Below, one piece after another: positions 17,878 through 24,641 of a stretch of DNA of 35,529 nt. The DNA comes from Legionellales bacterium (GTDB lineage: Bacteria; Pseudomonadota; Gammaproteobacteria; UBA1113). Positions within the stretch are counted from its first letter, which is position 1. Every line of letters starts with the position of its first letter. The notes beneath the pieces are model-generated. The model was not told the DNA's origin and did no database searches. It was given only the letters and a program-made list of their open reading frames with translations. The stretch is taken from the NCBI GenBank assembly GCA_002709565.1, contig PAPY01000015.1:1-35529 (forward strand), given 5' to 3'. A program made the translations under genes and the position numbers.

Positions 17878-18066
17878 ATGTCCTATTTAGATACCCTGCG
17901 TGAGGAGGGCTACAAAGAAGGTATTGAACTGAGCCGTCATAAAGTAGCGCAAAACATGCTTCTATTTGGTCTTGATGATGCTTTAATCCGTGAGGTTACA
18001 GCTTTCCCCCAAGCAGAGCTAGAGACACTGAAAGTTCGCATCAAGCCCCATCAAAATGATGATTAA
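17878..18066 (+). CDS. Stand-alone copy of the Rpn C-terminal domain
   Basis: 62 residues starting MSYLDTLREEGYKEG, closely matching the internal product of the Rpn gene (MSYLETLREEGRQEG). Only two EG tetrads remain. The tail (HKVAQNMLLFGLDDALIREV, then FPQAELETLKVRI) aligns with YEMAQEMLEVGIDEPLILRL, then LSQAELELIK. GGAG lies 5 bases before the ATG, and the gene begins 13 bases after the Rpn stop, so the two are surely cotranscribed. It lacks the nuclease domain, so if the family logic holds it is a second, dedicated antitoxin. The last 26 bases overlap the nadE 3' end on the other strand. Confidence 0.72.
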   Translation: MSYLDTLREEGYKEGIELSRHKVAQNMLLFGLDDALIREVTAFPQAELETLKVRIKPHQNDD

Positions 18067-19678
18067 ACCCTGAGGTGATGGGGTAACGACGCTCGCGGCC
18101 AAAGGCGCGACGGGTGATCTTAATCCCCGGTGGTGCTTGGCGGCGTTTATACTCTGTACGGTCGACTTTATTAATGACTTGCTGTACGGTTGCTTTGTCG
18201 AAACCTGCCCCACAAATTTCTAACAAATCCTGATCCAATTCCACATAACGTTCAAGTATGGCATCAAGAATATCATAAGGTGGCAAGGTGTCCTGATCCG
18301 CCTGGCCGTGAGCCAGTTCAGCCGTTGGTGCTCTATCAATGATCCGTTGTGGGATCACGGGGCTCAGTTGATTACGATAATTTGCTAAACGATACACTAA
18401 GGTTTTGGGTACATCTTTCAGTACCGCGAAGCCTCCTGCCATATCGCCGTAGAGGGTAGAGTAACCCACCGCCATTTCACTCTTGTTACCCGTGGTTAAT
18501 ACGAGTTTATTGAATTTATTTGAAACTGCCATCAACAGTGTGCCGCGCACACGGGCTTGCAGATTCTCTTCGGTTATATCTACGTCCGCTCCCGCGAACT
18601 CATCAGTAAGGCTGTGCAAAAATGCTGAGAATACTGGCTCAATAGAAATCTCATTAAATTTGACATTGAGATCTGTTGCCATAAGTTCTGCATCGTCTTT
18701 ACTCATGTCACTGGTATAACGGGAAGGTAGGCTGATAGCCTCGACATTCTCTGCACCAATGGCATCAACAGCAATGGCTAGGGTCAGGGCCGAGTCGATT
18801 CCACCGGATAAACCTAATAGCGCTTGCTTAAAGCCATTTTTGTGTAGATAGTCTTTGACCCCAAGGACTAAGGCGCGATAGACACTTTCTTCCGTTGACA
18901 ACGGGGCGGGGACGTCAGCTTCTGGGATCCGTAAATCATTGCCCATATGTACGGTAACTGGATGGAGAGCTTCACAATAAAAGCCCGCATGTTGACAAAT
19001 TTTGCCATGACGATTGATAGCAAGAGAACCGCCATCAAATACCACTTCATCTTGGCCGCCAATACAGTGGACATAGATGATGGGCAAGGGTTGTTCCTGC
19101 AAGCGTGTTTGTAAAATGGCTTCACGTTGCTGGACTTTAGACATATCAAATGGGGATGCATTGATACTAATCACTAGTTCAGCGCCTGCTTTAGCACAAG
19201 CCTCATAGGGACCGGGTTGCCAGAGATCTTCACAGATCAATAAGCCAATTTTGTGGCCTTTTACATCCACAGTACAGGTTTGTTCACCACGAGTGAAATA
19301 ACGCTTTTCATCAAAAACACCGTAATTAGGTAAACATTGTTTATGATAAATGGCGAGGCATTGCTGGTGCTGAAAATAGCCAGCAGCATTGAATAGGCCC
19401 GCTTCGGTTTTTTGCGGAAAACCCAGTAACACATCGATACCGTGAGCTTGGTCTTGGATGGTCGCTAAAGCTTGTTGTATTTGTACGTGTAAATCGGGAC
19501 GAAACAATAAATCTTCAGGGGGATAACCCGTCAACATTAATTCAGGGAAGGCGATGATATCAGCCTTGAGTTCATTACGAGCCTGGGCAATAGCTGCGAG
19601 GATTTTGTCGCAGTTACCGCGGACATCCCCGACAGTTGGGTTTAATTGCCCAATGACGATGGTTAATGTATCAGTCAT
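18041..19678 (-). CDS. nadE: Glutamine-dependent NAD+ synthetase
   Basis: Two-domain enzyme that amidates nicotinic acid adenine dinucleotide to NAD+ using glutamine. The N-terminal nitrilase-type glutaminase has the complete triad: E46 (FPELMLTGYPPEDLL), K113 (YHKQCLPNYGVFDE) and C149 (LLICEDLW). The C-terminal synthetase has the ATP pyrophosphatase loop SGGIDS at 291-296 and TTGNKSEMAVGYSTLYGDMAG further on. 545 residues, the normal length for this form. It converges on the small Rpn-tail gene with a 26-base overlap. Confidence 0.96.
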   Translation of the reverse strand: MTDTLTIVIGQLNPTVGDVRGNCDKILAAIAQARNELKADIIAFPELMLTGYPPEDLLFRPDLHVQIQQALATIQDQAHGIDVLLGFPQKTEAGLFNAAGYFQHQQCLAIYHKQCLPNYGVFDEKRYFTRGEQTCTVDVKGHKIGLLICEDLWQPGPYEACAKAGAELVISINASPFDMSKVQQREAILQTRLQEQPLPIIYVHCIGGQDEVVFDGGSLAINRHGKICQHAGFYCEALHPVTVHMGNDLRIPEADVPAPLSTEESVYRALVLGVKDYLHKNGFKQALLGLSGGIDSALTLAIAVDAIGAENVEAISLPSRYTSDMSKDDAELMATDLNVKFNEISIEPVFSAFLHSLTDEFAGADVDITEENLQARVRGTLLMAVSNKFNKLVLTTGNKSEMAVGYSTLYGDMAGGFAVLKDVPKTLVYRLANYRNQLSPVIPQRIIDRAPTAELAHGQADQDTLPPYDILDAILERYVELDQDLLEICGAGFDKATVQQVINKVDRTEYKRRQAPPGIKITRRAFGRERRYPITSGFNHHFDGA

Positions 19679-19711
19679 AGTTATTCTCGTTGCTAAACCA
19701 TGCTTAAATAT

Positions 19712-19740
19712 TAGTCAGTCATGGTGGTCTACACTATAAA
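19712..19740 (+). promoter_or_regulatory. Candidate promoter for pilSR
   Basis: TAGTCA (19712-19717) and TATAAA (19735-19740) with 17-base spacing, roughly 30 bases upstream of the pilS start. Weak -35; assigned on position. Confidence 0.35.
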
Positions 19741-19767
19741 TATGTATTAAACCATACTTCGTGGGCC

Positions 19768-21393
19768 GTGAATATGCAATTATTGGCTGGTATTGGCAAG
19801 AAGCCTGAAGAGTATAGCGCAATGTGGGATACGCTACGGGTATTCAACCTCTATCGCTTGTGTTTAGCGGTGGTTTTGTTGATTCTGCATTATGCGCGGA
19901 TTGGCTTTTTGACGGTTGGGCAACATTGGCCTTTAACCTATGTCATTACTGATGCGTGTTATATCTTACTAAGCATTGCTATTTTGTGGTTTGCTAGCCG
20001 GCGTACTTTCCGATTTATCCATCTTGCTATTGTTGCGGTATTTGTTGATATCACGGTGTTGACGATTTTGATGCATGCTAGTATCGGGATGACTAATGGT
20101 TTTGGTATCCTGATCAATGTGGCTATTGCGGCAGGCAGTATTATCACGGCGGGGCAGATCTCGTTATTATTTGCGGCTTTTGCCACTATTGTATTGCTCT
20201 TAGGATACAGCCTTTCTACAGAGCTCAGTTGGTTTATGAGTGAAGGGTATATTCATTCAGGTATTTTAGGTGCGACGTTTTTTATCACTGCTGTCATTAG
20301 TTATGGATTAGCGCGTCGGATTCGAGTGAGTGAAGCATTAGCCGAGCTTCGAGGTAAAGAGCTCGAAAAGTCCGAAAAACTCAACCATATGATCATTCAG
20401 CGCATGAATTCTGGGGTTATTGTAGTTGATGAAAATGCTAATGTTCGGTTTATTAATGCTGCCGCACAGTATTTACTAGGTTTAACCAAGGTTGAAGGCG
20501 ATGTTGCGTTAGATACACTCTCAAAAAAGCTGGCGGAATACTATATTGCCTGGCAAAAGCTCGAAGCCGTTAAACAACGGACATTTAAGTCAATGCTCGT
20601 GGAAGAAGATGCGATTGCATACTTTGTTAGCTTGGGGCATGTGGATGGGGAAAACTTTGGGACCTTGATTTTGTTAGAGGACTCTGGAAAGATGACTCAA
20701 GAAGCACAACAAATGAAGCTAGTATCACTGGGACGTTTGACGGCGAGTATAGCGCATGAAATACGTAATCCCCTTGGTGCTATCAGTCATGCAGCTCAGT
20801 TGCTAGAGGAGTCTGAGTATTTACACCAAAGTGATGCTCGCCTTAATGCCATTATACGTGACCAATCTGAACGTATGAATATGATTATCGAAAACGTGTT
20901 ACAACTATCACGTCGCAAACAGGCTAAACCAACAACAATAAAGCTAAAAGAATGGCTTACTCAGTTTTTTGTAGAGTTTAAAATGCATGAATATCAAAAG
21001 CCTATTATCAATGTCAATGTTGAGCCAGAGGACTTAGAGATTTTTATCGATAAGAGTCAATTACACCAAATTTTAACGAATCTCTGTGAAAATGGCCTGC
21101 GCTATTCTGCTGATAAGTCGGGTACAGCAAAGTTACAAATCGAAGCGGGGTTTACACCCGACAAAAATGAACCGTTTATTGAGATTATTGATTTTGGCGA
21201 AGGGATCCCGGAAGAGTCGATACAGTATATATTTGAGCCGTTTTTTACAACAAAAAAAGGCGGCACGGGCTTGGGCTTATACTTAACCCGTGAGTTATGC
21301 GAAGCTAATCAGGCGCGAATTGCCTATTATGCCACAGAGCAAGGCGGCAGCTGTTTTAGAATTACTTTTTTTCAGCAGAGTAATATTCAATGA
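19768..21393 (+). CDS. pilS: Sensor histidine kinase PilS
   Basis: 541 residues. Six hydrophobic spans fill residues 30-185, then a short coiled segment and a PAS-like domain (residues 200-310, MNSGVIVVDENANVRFINAA). The HisKA phosphoacceptor is H330 in TASIAHEIRNPLGAISHAAQ, and the ATPase domain carries NLCENGLRYSAD, DFGEGIPEE and KKGGTGLGLYL. This six-membrane-span plus PAS layout and the adjacent pilR identify PilS, which controls type IV pilin expression in relatives. The start is GTG at 19768 or ATG at 19774; neither has a strong ribosome binding site. pilR begins 23 bases after its stop. Confidence 0.92.
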   Translation: MNMQLLAGIGKKPEEYSAMWDTLRVFNLYRLCLAVVLLILHYARIGFLTVGQHWPLTYVITDACYILLSIAILWFASRRTFRFIHLAIVAVFVDITVLTILMHASIGMTNGFGILINVAIAAGSIITAGQISLLFAAFATIVLLLGYSLSTELSWFMSEGYIHSGILGATFFITAVISYGLARRIRVSEALAELRGKELEKSEKLNHMIIQRMNSGVIVVDENANVRFINAAAQYLLGLTKVEGDVALDTLSKKLAEYYIAWQKLEAVKQRTFKSMLVEEDAIAYFVSLGHVDGENFGTLILLEDSGKMTQEAQQMKLVSLGRLTASIAHEIRNPLGAISHAAQLLEESEYLHQSDARLNAIIRDQSERMNMIIENVLQLSRRKQAKPTTIKLKEWLTQFFVEFKMHEYQKPIINVNVEPEDLEIFIDKSQLHQILTNLCENGLRYSADKSGTAKLQIEAGFTPDKNEPFIEIIDFGEGIPEESIQYIFEPFFTTKKGGTGLGLYLTRELCEANQARIAYYATEQGGSCFRITFFQQSNIQ

Positions 21394-21416
21394 AATAAGG
21401 CGAAAAGGTACCAGTA

Positions 21417-22760
21417 ATGACAAACCAAAAAGCACTCATAGTTGATGATGAGCCTGATATTCGTGAATTGATCATCATGACACTAGAACGCATGGGAATC
21501 GAATGCCATGGAGCAGCTGATCTTGCTCAAGCGAATAAATTATTGGCAGAGAAAAGCTTTGATCTATGCCTCACTGATATGCGTTTGCCAGATGGCGATG
21601 GCATTGACTTGGTACGCACTATGCAGCAATTATATCCCTGTATTCCGGTTGCAGTGATTACCGCTTTTGGGAATATGGATTTGGCTGTAACTGCATTGAA
21701 GGCAGGGGCGTTTGATTTCGTTTCTAAACCTGTCAATCTTGGTATCTTGCGTGACCTTGTGAACACGGCAATGCGTTTAGCCGAAGTACCACAAACACCA
21801 ACTGTGCCACGTTTATTAGGTGAATCCACAGCAATTAAGAGCCTGCGTTTGATGATAGCAAAATTAGCTCGCAGCCAAGCGCCCGTGCTTATCACTGGGG
21901 CATCAGGTACGGGGAAAGAGCTCGTTGCGCGATTGATTCATGAACAAGGTCCTAGAGCTGAGAAGCCCTTTGTCCCCGTTAATTGTGGCGCAATTCCGCG
22001 GGAATTGATGGAAAGTGAGTTTTTTGGCCACAAGAAAGGCAGCTTTACCGGTGCTATTGCAGATAAAGAAGGTCTTTTTCAAACGGCTAATGGTGGCACG
22101 CTGTTTCTTGATGAGGTTGCGGAATTACCTTTATACCTACAAGTTAAACTACTGCGTGCAATCCAAGAAAAAGCGGTTTTGCCTATCGGCAACCAAAAAG
22201 AAATCAATGTTGATGTGCGTATCTTAAGTGCCACAAATAAAGATCTTGGCGCGATGATTCAAGCCGGCGAGTTTCGCCAAGATTTGTACTACCGGATCAA
22301 TGTCATTGAGCTGACGTTGCCACCACTGAATACACGCACCGAAGATATACCAATCCTTTGTGATGCCATTCTCGATCGATTAGTCAAGTCCCTTGGCATC
22401 AAAAAACCAAAAATTGACAAGCCTGCTTTAGCGTTGCTGATGAACTATGGGTTTCCTGGTAATGTCAGAGAGTTAGAAAATATCCTCGAGCGTGCAGTAA
22501 CGCTGAGTGATAAAGCAGTCATACATGTTGACGATATCCAACTGCAGACATCTGCTACAATGAGTGAAAGCGAAACAACATCACCAGCAGCACCTGAAGA
22601 TAACCTTGGAAAAGTCCTTGGTGATATTGAACGAGAAAAAATCATCCAAGCGCTGGAAGATAATCGTTGGAATAAAACAGCTGCGGCAAAGCAACTAGGC
22701 CTAACTTTGCGTGCATTACGTTACCGCTTACAAAAGTTAGGCCTAGATAAGAAAAAATAG
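21417..22760 (+). CDS. pilR: Sigma-54-dependent response regulator PilR
   Basis: 447 residues. The receiver domain has its phosphorylated aspartate at D54 (LCLTDMRLPDGDG). The AAA+ domain has Walker A GASGTGKE at 161-168, the sigma-54 contact loop GSFTGA at 208-213 (the PilR variant of GAFTGA) and Walker B GGTLFLDE at 226-233. A Fis-type HTH closes the protein (NRWNKTAAAKQLGLTLRALR). With RpoN in the same window, the cell has both parts of this switch. PilR of Pseudomonas activates pilA; the targets here are unknown. A 14-bp inverted repeat lies within the HTH codons (separate entry). It ends 2 bases from the convergent Mpo1-like gene. Confidence 0.94.
   Translation: MTNQKALIVDDEPDIRELIIMTLERMGIECHGAADLAQANKLLAEKSFDLCLTDMRLPDGDGIDLVRTMQQLYPCIPVAVITAFGNMDLAVTALKAGAFDFVSKPVNLGILRDLVNTAMRLAEVPQTPTVPRLLGESTAIKSLRLMIAKLARSQAPVLITGASGTGKELVARLIHEQGPRAEKPFVPVNCGAIPRELMESEFFGHKKGSFTGAIADKEGLFQTANGGTLFLDEVAELPLYLQVKLLRAIQEKAVLPIGNQKEINVDVRILSATNKDLGAMIQAGEFRQDLYYRINVIELTLPPLNTRTEDIPILCDAILDRLVKSLGIKKPKIDKPALALLMNYGFPGNVRELENILERAVTLSDKAVIHVDDIQLQTSATMSESETTSPAAPEDNLGKVLGDIEREKIIQALEDNRWNKTAAAKQLGLTLRALRYRLQKLGLDKKK
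22695..22746. repeat. 14-bp perfect inverted repeat at the pilR 3' end
   Basis: CTAGGCCTAACTTT (22695-22708) and AAAGTTAGGCCTAG (22733-22746), separated by 24 bases, lie inside the PilR HTH codons just before the stop. There is no T-run after it in the sense direction. It may be an mRNA 3' hairpin between convergent genes or a binding site. Confidence 0.7.
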
Positions 22761-22762
22761 CC

Positions 22763-23272
22763 TTAGTTGGTGGTCGTTGGTGGATGTGAGTGAACTCTCT
22801 CGCGCAATGATTTGCGATAACCAAAGCGAAAGAATATTTCCGCTACCAAGAAGAACGGAGCGATAAAAATTTGTGAAAGGTTATTCATGAATGCGGGTTT
22901 ATTGCGCGCGACCACATGGCCAAGCAACTGGAATAACCAGCCCACAGCAAAACACACCAAAAAGATCCAAAAGCCGTTCCAATTTGGGCTTATGCCACCG
23001 ATTAAACCAGCCAGTACATTTAAGATCACTAATACAACGCCGGTACTGAGGCCAATGACTATCTCAAAAAAAAGGTAATAGATAACCAGTGCTGCAATCA
23101 ACAGCCAGTCTAGCTGAGTAGTGAATACTTCAGTAATACCAAACTGCAACCAACCCAACACAATCATTAGCGAAAATACAATCAGTGGGACACCGATGTA
23201 ATGACTGATACGGGTGATAAGCTTTTGATGGTATTGGTGATAAATACTCATCTGTTTGATGAAGCGTTCCAT
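22763..23272 (-). CDS. Mpo1-like (DUF962/YGL010w) membrane protein
   Basis: 169 residues with four to five hydrophobic spans. Family signatures: the N-terminal YHQYHQKLITRISHYIGVPL with its histidines, and the later GWLFQLLGHVVARNKPAFMN. Yeast Mpo1 is an iron-dependent dioxygenase of fatty-acid alpha-oxidation; bacterial members are largely uncharacterised, so only the family and the candidate metal-binding histidines are claimed. GAGGAG lies 9 bases before the ATG. It runs convergent to pilR and divergent from the first pseudopilin. Confidence 0.85.
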   Translation of the reverse strand: MERFIKQMSIYHQYHQKLITRISHYIGVPLIVFSLMIVLGWLQFGITEVFTTQLDWLLIAALVIYYLFFEIVIGLSTGVVLVILNVLAGLIGGISPNWNGFWIFLVCFAVGWLFQLLGHVVARNKPAFMNNLSQIFIAPFFLVAEIFFRFGYRKSLRERVHSHPPTTTN

Positions 23273-23339
23273 GGAATTGTTCTCCTCAATGTGCCAAACT
23301 CAAGTGATGAGTATAACACTATTATAAGGGAATGGCAGG

Positions 23340-24029
23340 ATGAATCGCACCACAGGTTTCAGCAGCTCTCGACTAAACCGGAAAGCTGTTTCCCAAGTAC
23401 TATCGCCTGTGCAGCCAAGCTGTTTGGGCCGCGACCACAGGGGGAAACTCCCATCGCAGAGGTATTATGAGGTTGGAAACCCCCATCGCGAGATGTTAAG
23501 CGGGAGCCGCTGCACAGGTTTTAGTTTGTTTGAAATGCTGCTGGTTGTATCCCTAGTAACTCTCATTAGCCTCATTGGCGTGCCGTCACTGCAAACACAA
23601 TTAGCAAAGCATCGTGCAGATTCTACGATATCCCGTCTGCAGTCGTTGTTCCGTTTCGCCGAGACTCAGTCACTCAAGCGCGGGGTCAAGATAAGCCTCT
23701 GCCCAAGCTTTGACGGCAAGTCTTGTGGCGGGGATTGGGCTGCGGGTCAAATGGTATTCATTGACTCTGATAATACCCATCAGCCCAATAACCAGGCAGC
23801 TATCTTGCGTGTCGCACCAAAGCTTAGCCATGGGCGGCTTTGGCTACGCGCTTTCCCCCAGCAAGGGTTTCTGCAATGGTCGCCAACACGGCCTTTAGCA
23901 GGACAAAATGGCACATTTCTTTACTGTCCAAGCCAGCCAGATAGTCACTTAAGGCGTGCTTTAGTTTTTAACCAAACGGGCCGCCTGCGGGTTGTTTCAG
24001 GTGAAACGGTGTCTCTGGATTGTGTTTAG
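23340..24029 (+). CDS. fimT: FimT/GspH-type pseudopilin with a repeat element in its leader
   Basis: Minor type IV pilin. The prepilin peptidase site reads G60 then FSLFEMLLVVSLVTL with Glu at mature position 5, and a GspH-type domain follows. The C-terminus has GRLR (residues 214-217), fitting the GRxR DNA-binding motif described in FimT of Legionella competence. The open frame starts at MNRTTGFS, but a 153-bp element then interposes 54 residues including target duplication. Removing it restores MNRTTG followed by FSLFE, a perfect 6-residue leader. Because 162 inserted bases are a multiple of three and carry no stop, the frame survives. Translation may instead start inside the element at 23493 (MLSGSRCTG leader). 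AAGGG precedes the 23340 ATG by 9 bases. Confidence 0.82.
   Translation: MNRTTGFSSSRLNRKAVSQVLSPVQPSCLGRDHRGKLPSQRYYEVGNPHREMLSGSRCTGFSLFEMLLVVSLVTLISLIGVPSLQTQLAKHRADSTISRLQSLFRFAETQSLKRGVKISLCPSFDGKSCGGDWAAGQMVFIDSDNTHQPNNQAAILRVAPKLSHGRLWLRAFPQQGFLQWSPTRPLAGQNGTFLYCPSQPDSHLRRALVFNQTGRLRVVSGETVSLDCV
23351..23521. mobile_element. 153-bp MITE/REP-like element with 9-bp target duplication
   Basis: The element spans 23360-23512. Its ends are imperfect inverted repeats: CAGCAGCTCTCG at the left and CGGGAGCCGCTG at the right. It is flanked by a perfect 9-bp direct repeat CACAGGTTT (23351-23359 and 23513-23521), the hallmark of transposition. Internally there are small hairpins (GGAAA/TTTCC near 23380, GCAGC/GCTGT near 23411) and two near-identical 15-mers GGAAACYCCCATCGC at 23443 and 23475. 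No transposase is encoded, so it must be moved in trans. A related copy begins at 35341. Confidence 0.8.
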
Positions 24030-24045
24030 ATCTATACTTATACAA

Positions 24046-24106
24046 ATAAGCAGCGGTTCCCATCACACCTACGCTCTGCGAGCTTCGGGTGACAGGCTGA
24101 GCTTAT
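24046..24106. repeat. Palindromic repeat between the two pseudopilin genes
   Basis: ATAAGC (24046-24051) and GCTTAT (24101-24106) bound a foldable segment whose core is CACACC-TAC-GCTC-TGC-GAGC-TTC-GGGTG (24064-24091). The same core occurs at 30659-30687 with different but still pairing outer stem bases. A REP-like structured repeat; it also might act on the transcript between the two pilin genes. Confidence 0.6.
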
Positions 24107-24125
24107 CACGATTTAGGGGGTTAGA

Positions 24126-24641
24126 GTGTTTTCACGACAGTTTGGTTTAAGTGCTATCGAAATATTAATGGGCTTTATTATTGCGGGTATATTGATTACG
24201 CTTGGTGTGCCCAGTTATCAATTCTATCGGCAAAACCAGCGCGCTGCGACATTGTCATCTGATTTTGTTAAAGCCTTAGCTTATACTCGCAGTGAAGCCG
24301 TTAAACGTGGTACTCCGGTAACGATGTGTGCTGCAGGCAATGCGGGCTTCACCAGCTGTGGTAACGCGGGTAATTGGGGCGATGGTTGGATTATCTTTGC
24401 TGATCCTGACGGTGATGGCAATATCGCTAATCAAAATGACCGGCTGATGACCCATGCAGCGTTGAGGCAAGGTGCATCTATTACCACAACACAACCGCGT
24501 ATCACCTATGCAGGTAGCGGTTTCATTAATGCGGGAGCAGGAGTATACAATCTTACTGCAACTGGTTGTACCGGTAATCACGGCCGCCAAGTGTCGATTG
24601 CGAACACGGGACGTGCGACAGTGACTGAAGTGGCTTGTTAG
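24126..24641 (+). CDS. Second FimT/GspH-type pseudopilin
   Basis: 171 residues, start GTG at 24126 behind a GGGGG ribosome binding site at 5 bases. The leader MFSRQFG is cut before LSAIEILMGFIIAGILITLG, with Glu at mature position 5. The GspH domain includes DFVKALAYTRSEAVKRGTPV, the glycine-rich WGDGWIIFADPDGDG loop and three or four cysteines. The tail has NTGRATV, so the GRxR DNA-binding motif of the upstream paralogue is not preserved. It is probably a minor pilin with a structural role. The stop overlaps that of the convergent hydrolase gene by 4 bases. Confidence 0.88.
   Translation: MFSRQFGLSAIEILMGFIIAGILITLGVPSYQFYRQNQRAATLSSDFVKALAYTRSEAVKRGTPVTMCAAGNAGFTSCGNAGNWGDGWIIFADPDGDGNIANQNDRLMTHAALRQGASITTTQPRITYAGSGFINAGAGVYNLTATGCTGNHGRQVSIANTGRATVTEVAC

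Noticed and set aside
17878-18066. Reading the small Rpn-tail gene as mere pseudogene debris
   Set aside because: It has an intact frame, a well-placed GGAG, a start at the same residue as the internal product of the upstream gene and conserved tail residues, so a functional gene is the simpler reading, although debris is not excluded.
23443-23489. Two near-identical 15-mers (GGAAACYCCCATCGC) 32 bases apart, resembling a CRISPR repeat-spacer unit
   Set aside because: Only two units exist, they lie inside the mobile element and in an open frame, and the motif recurs at 35515 within a related element; no array, leader or cas gene is present.
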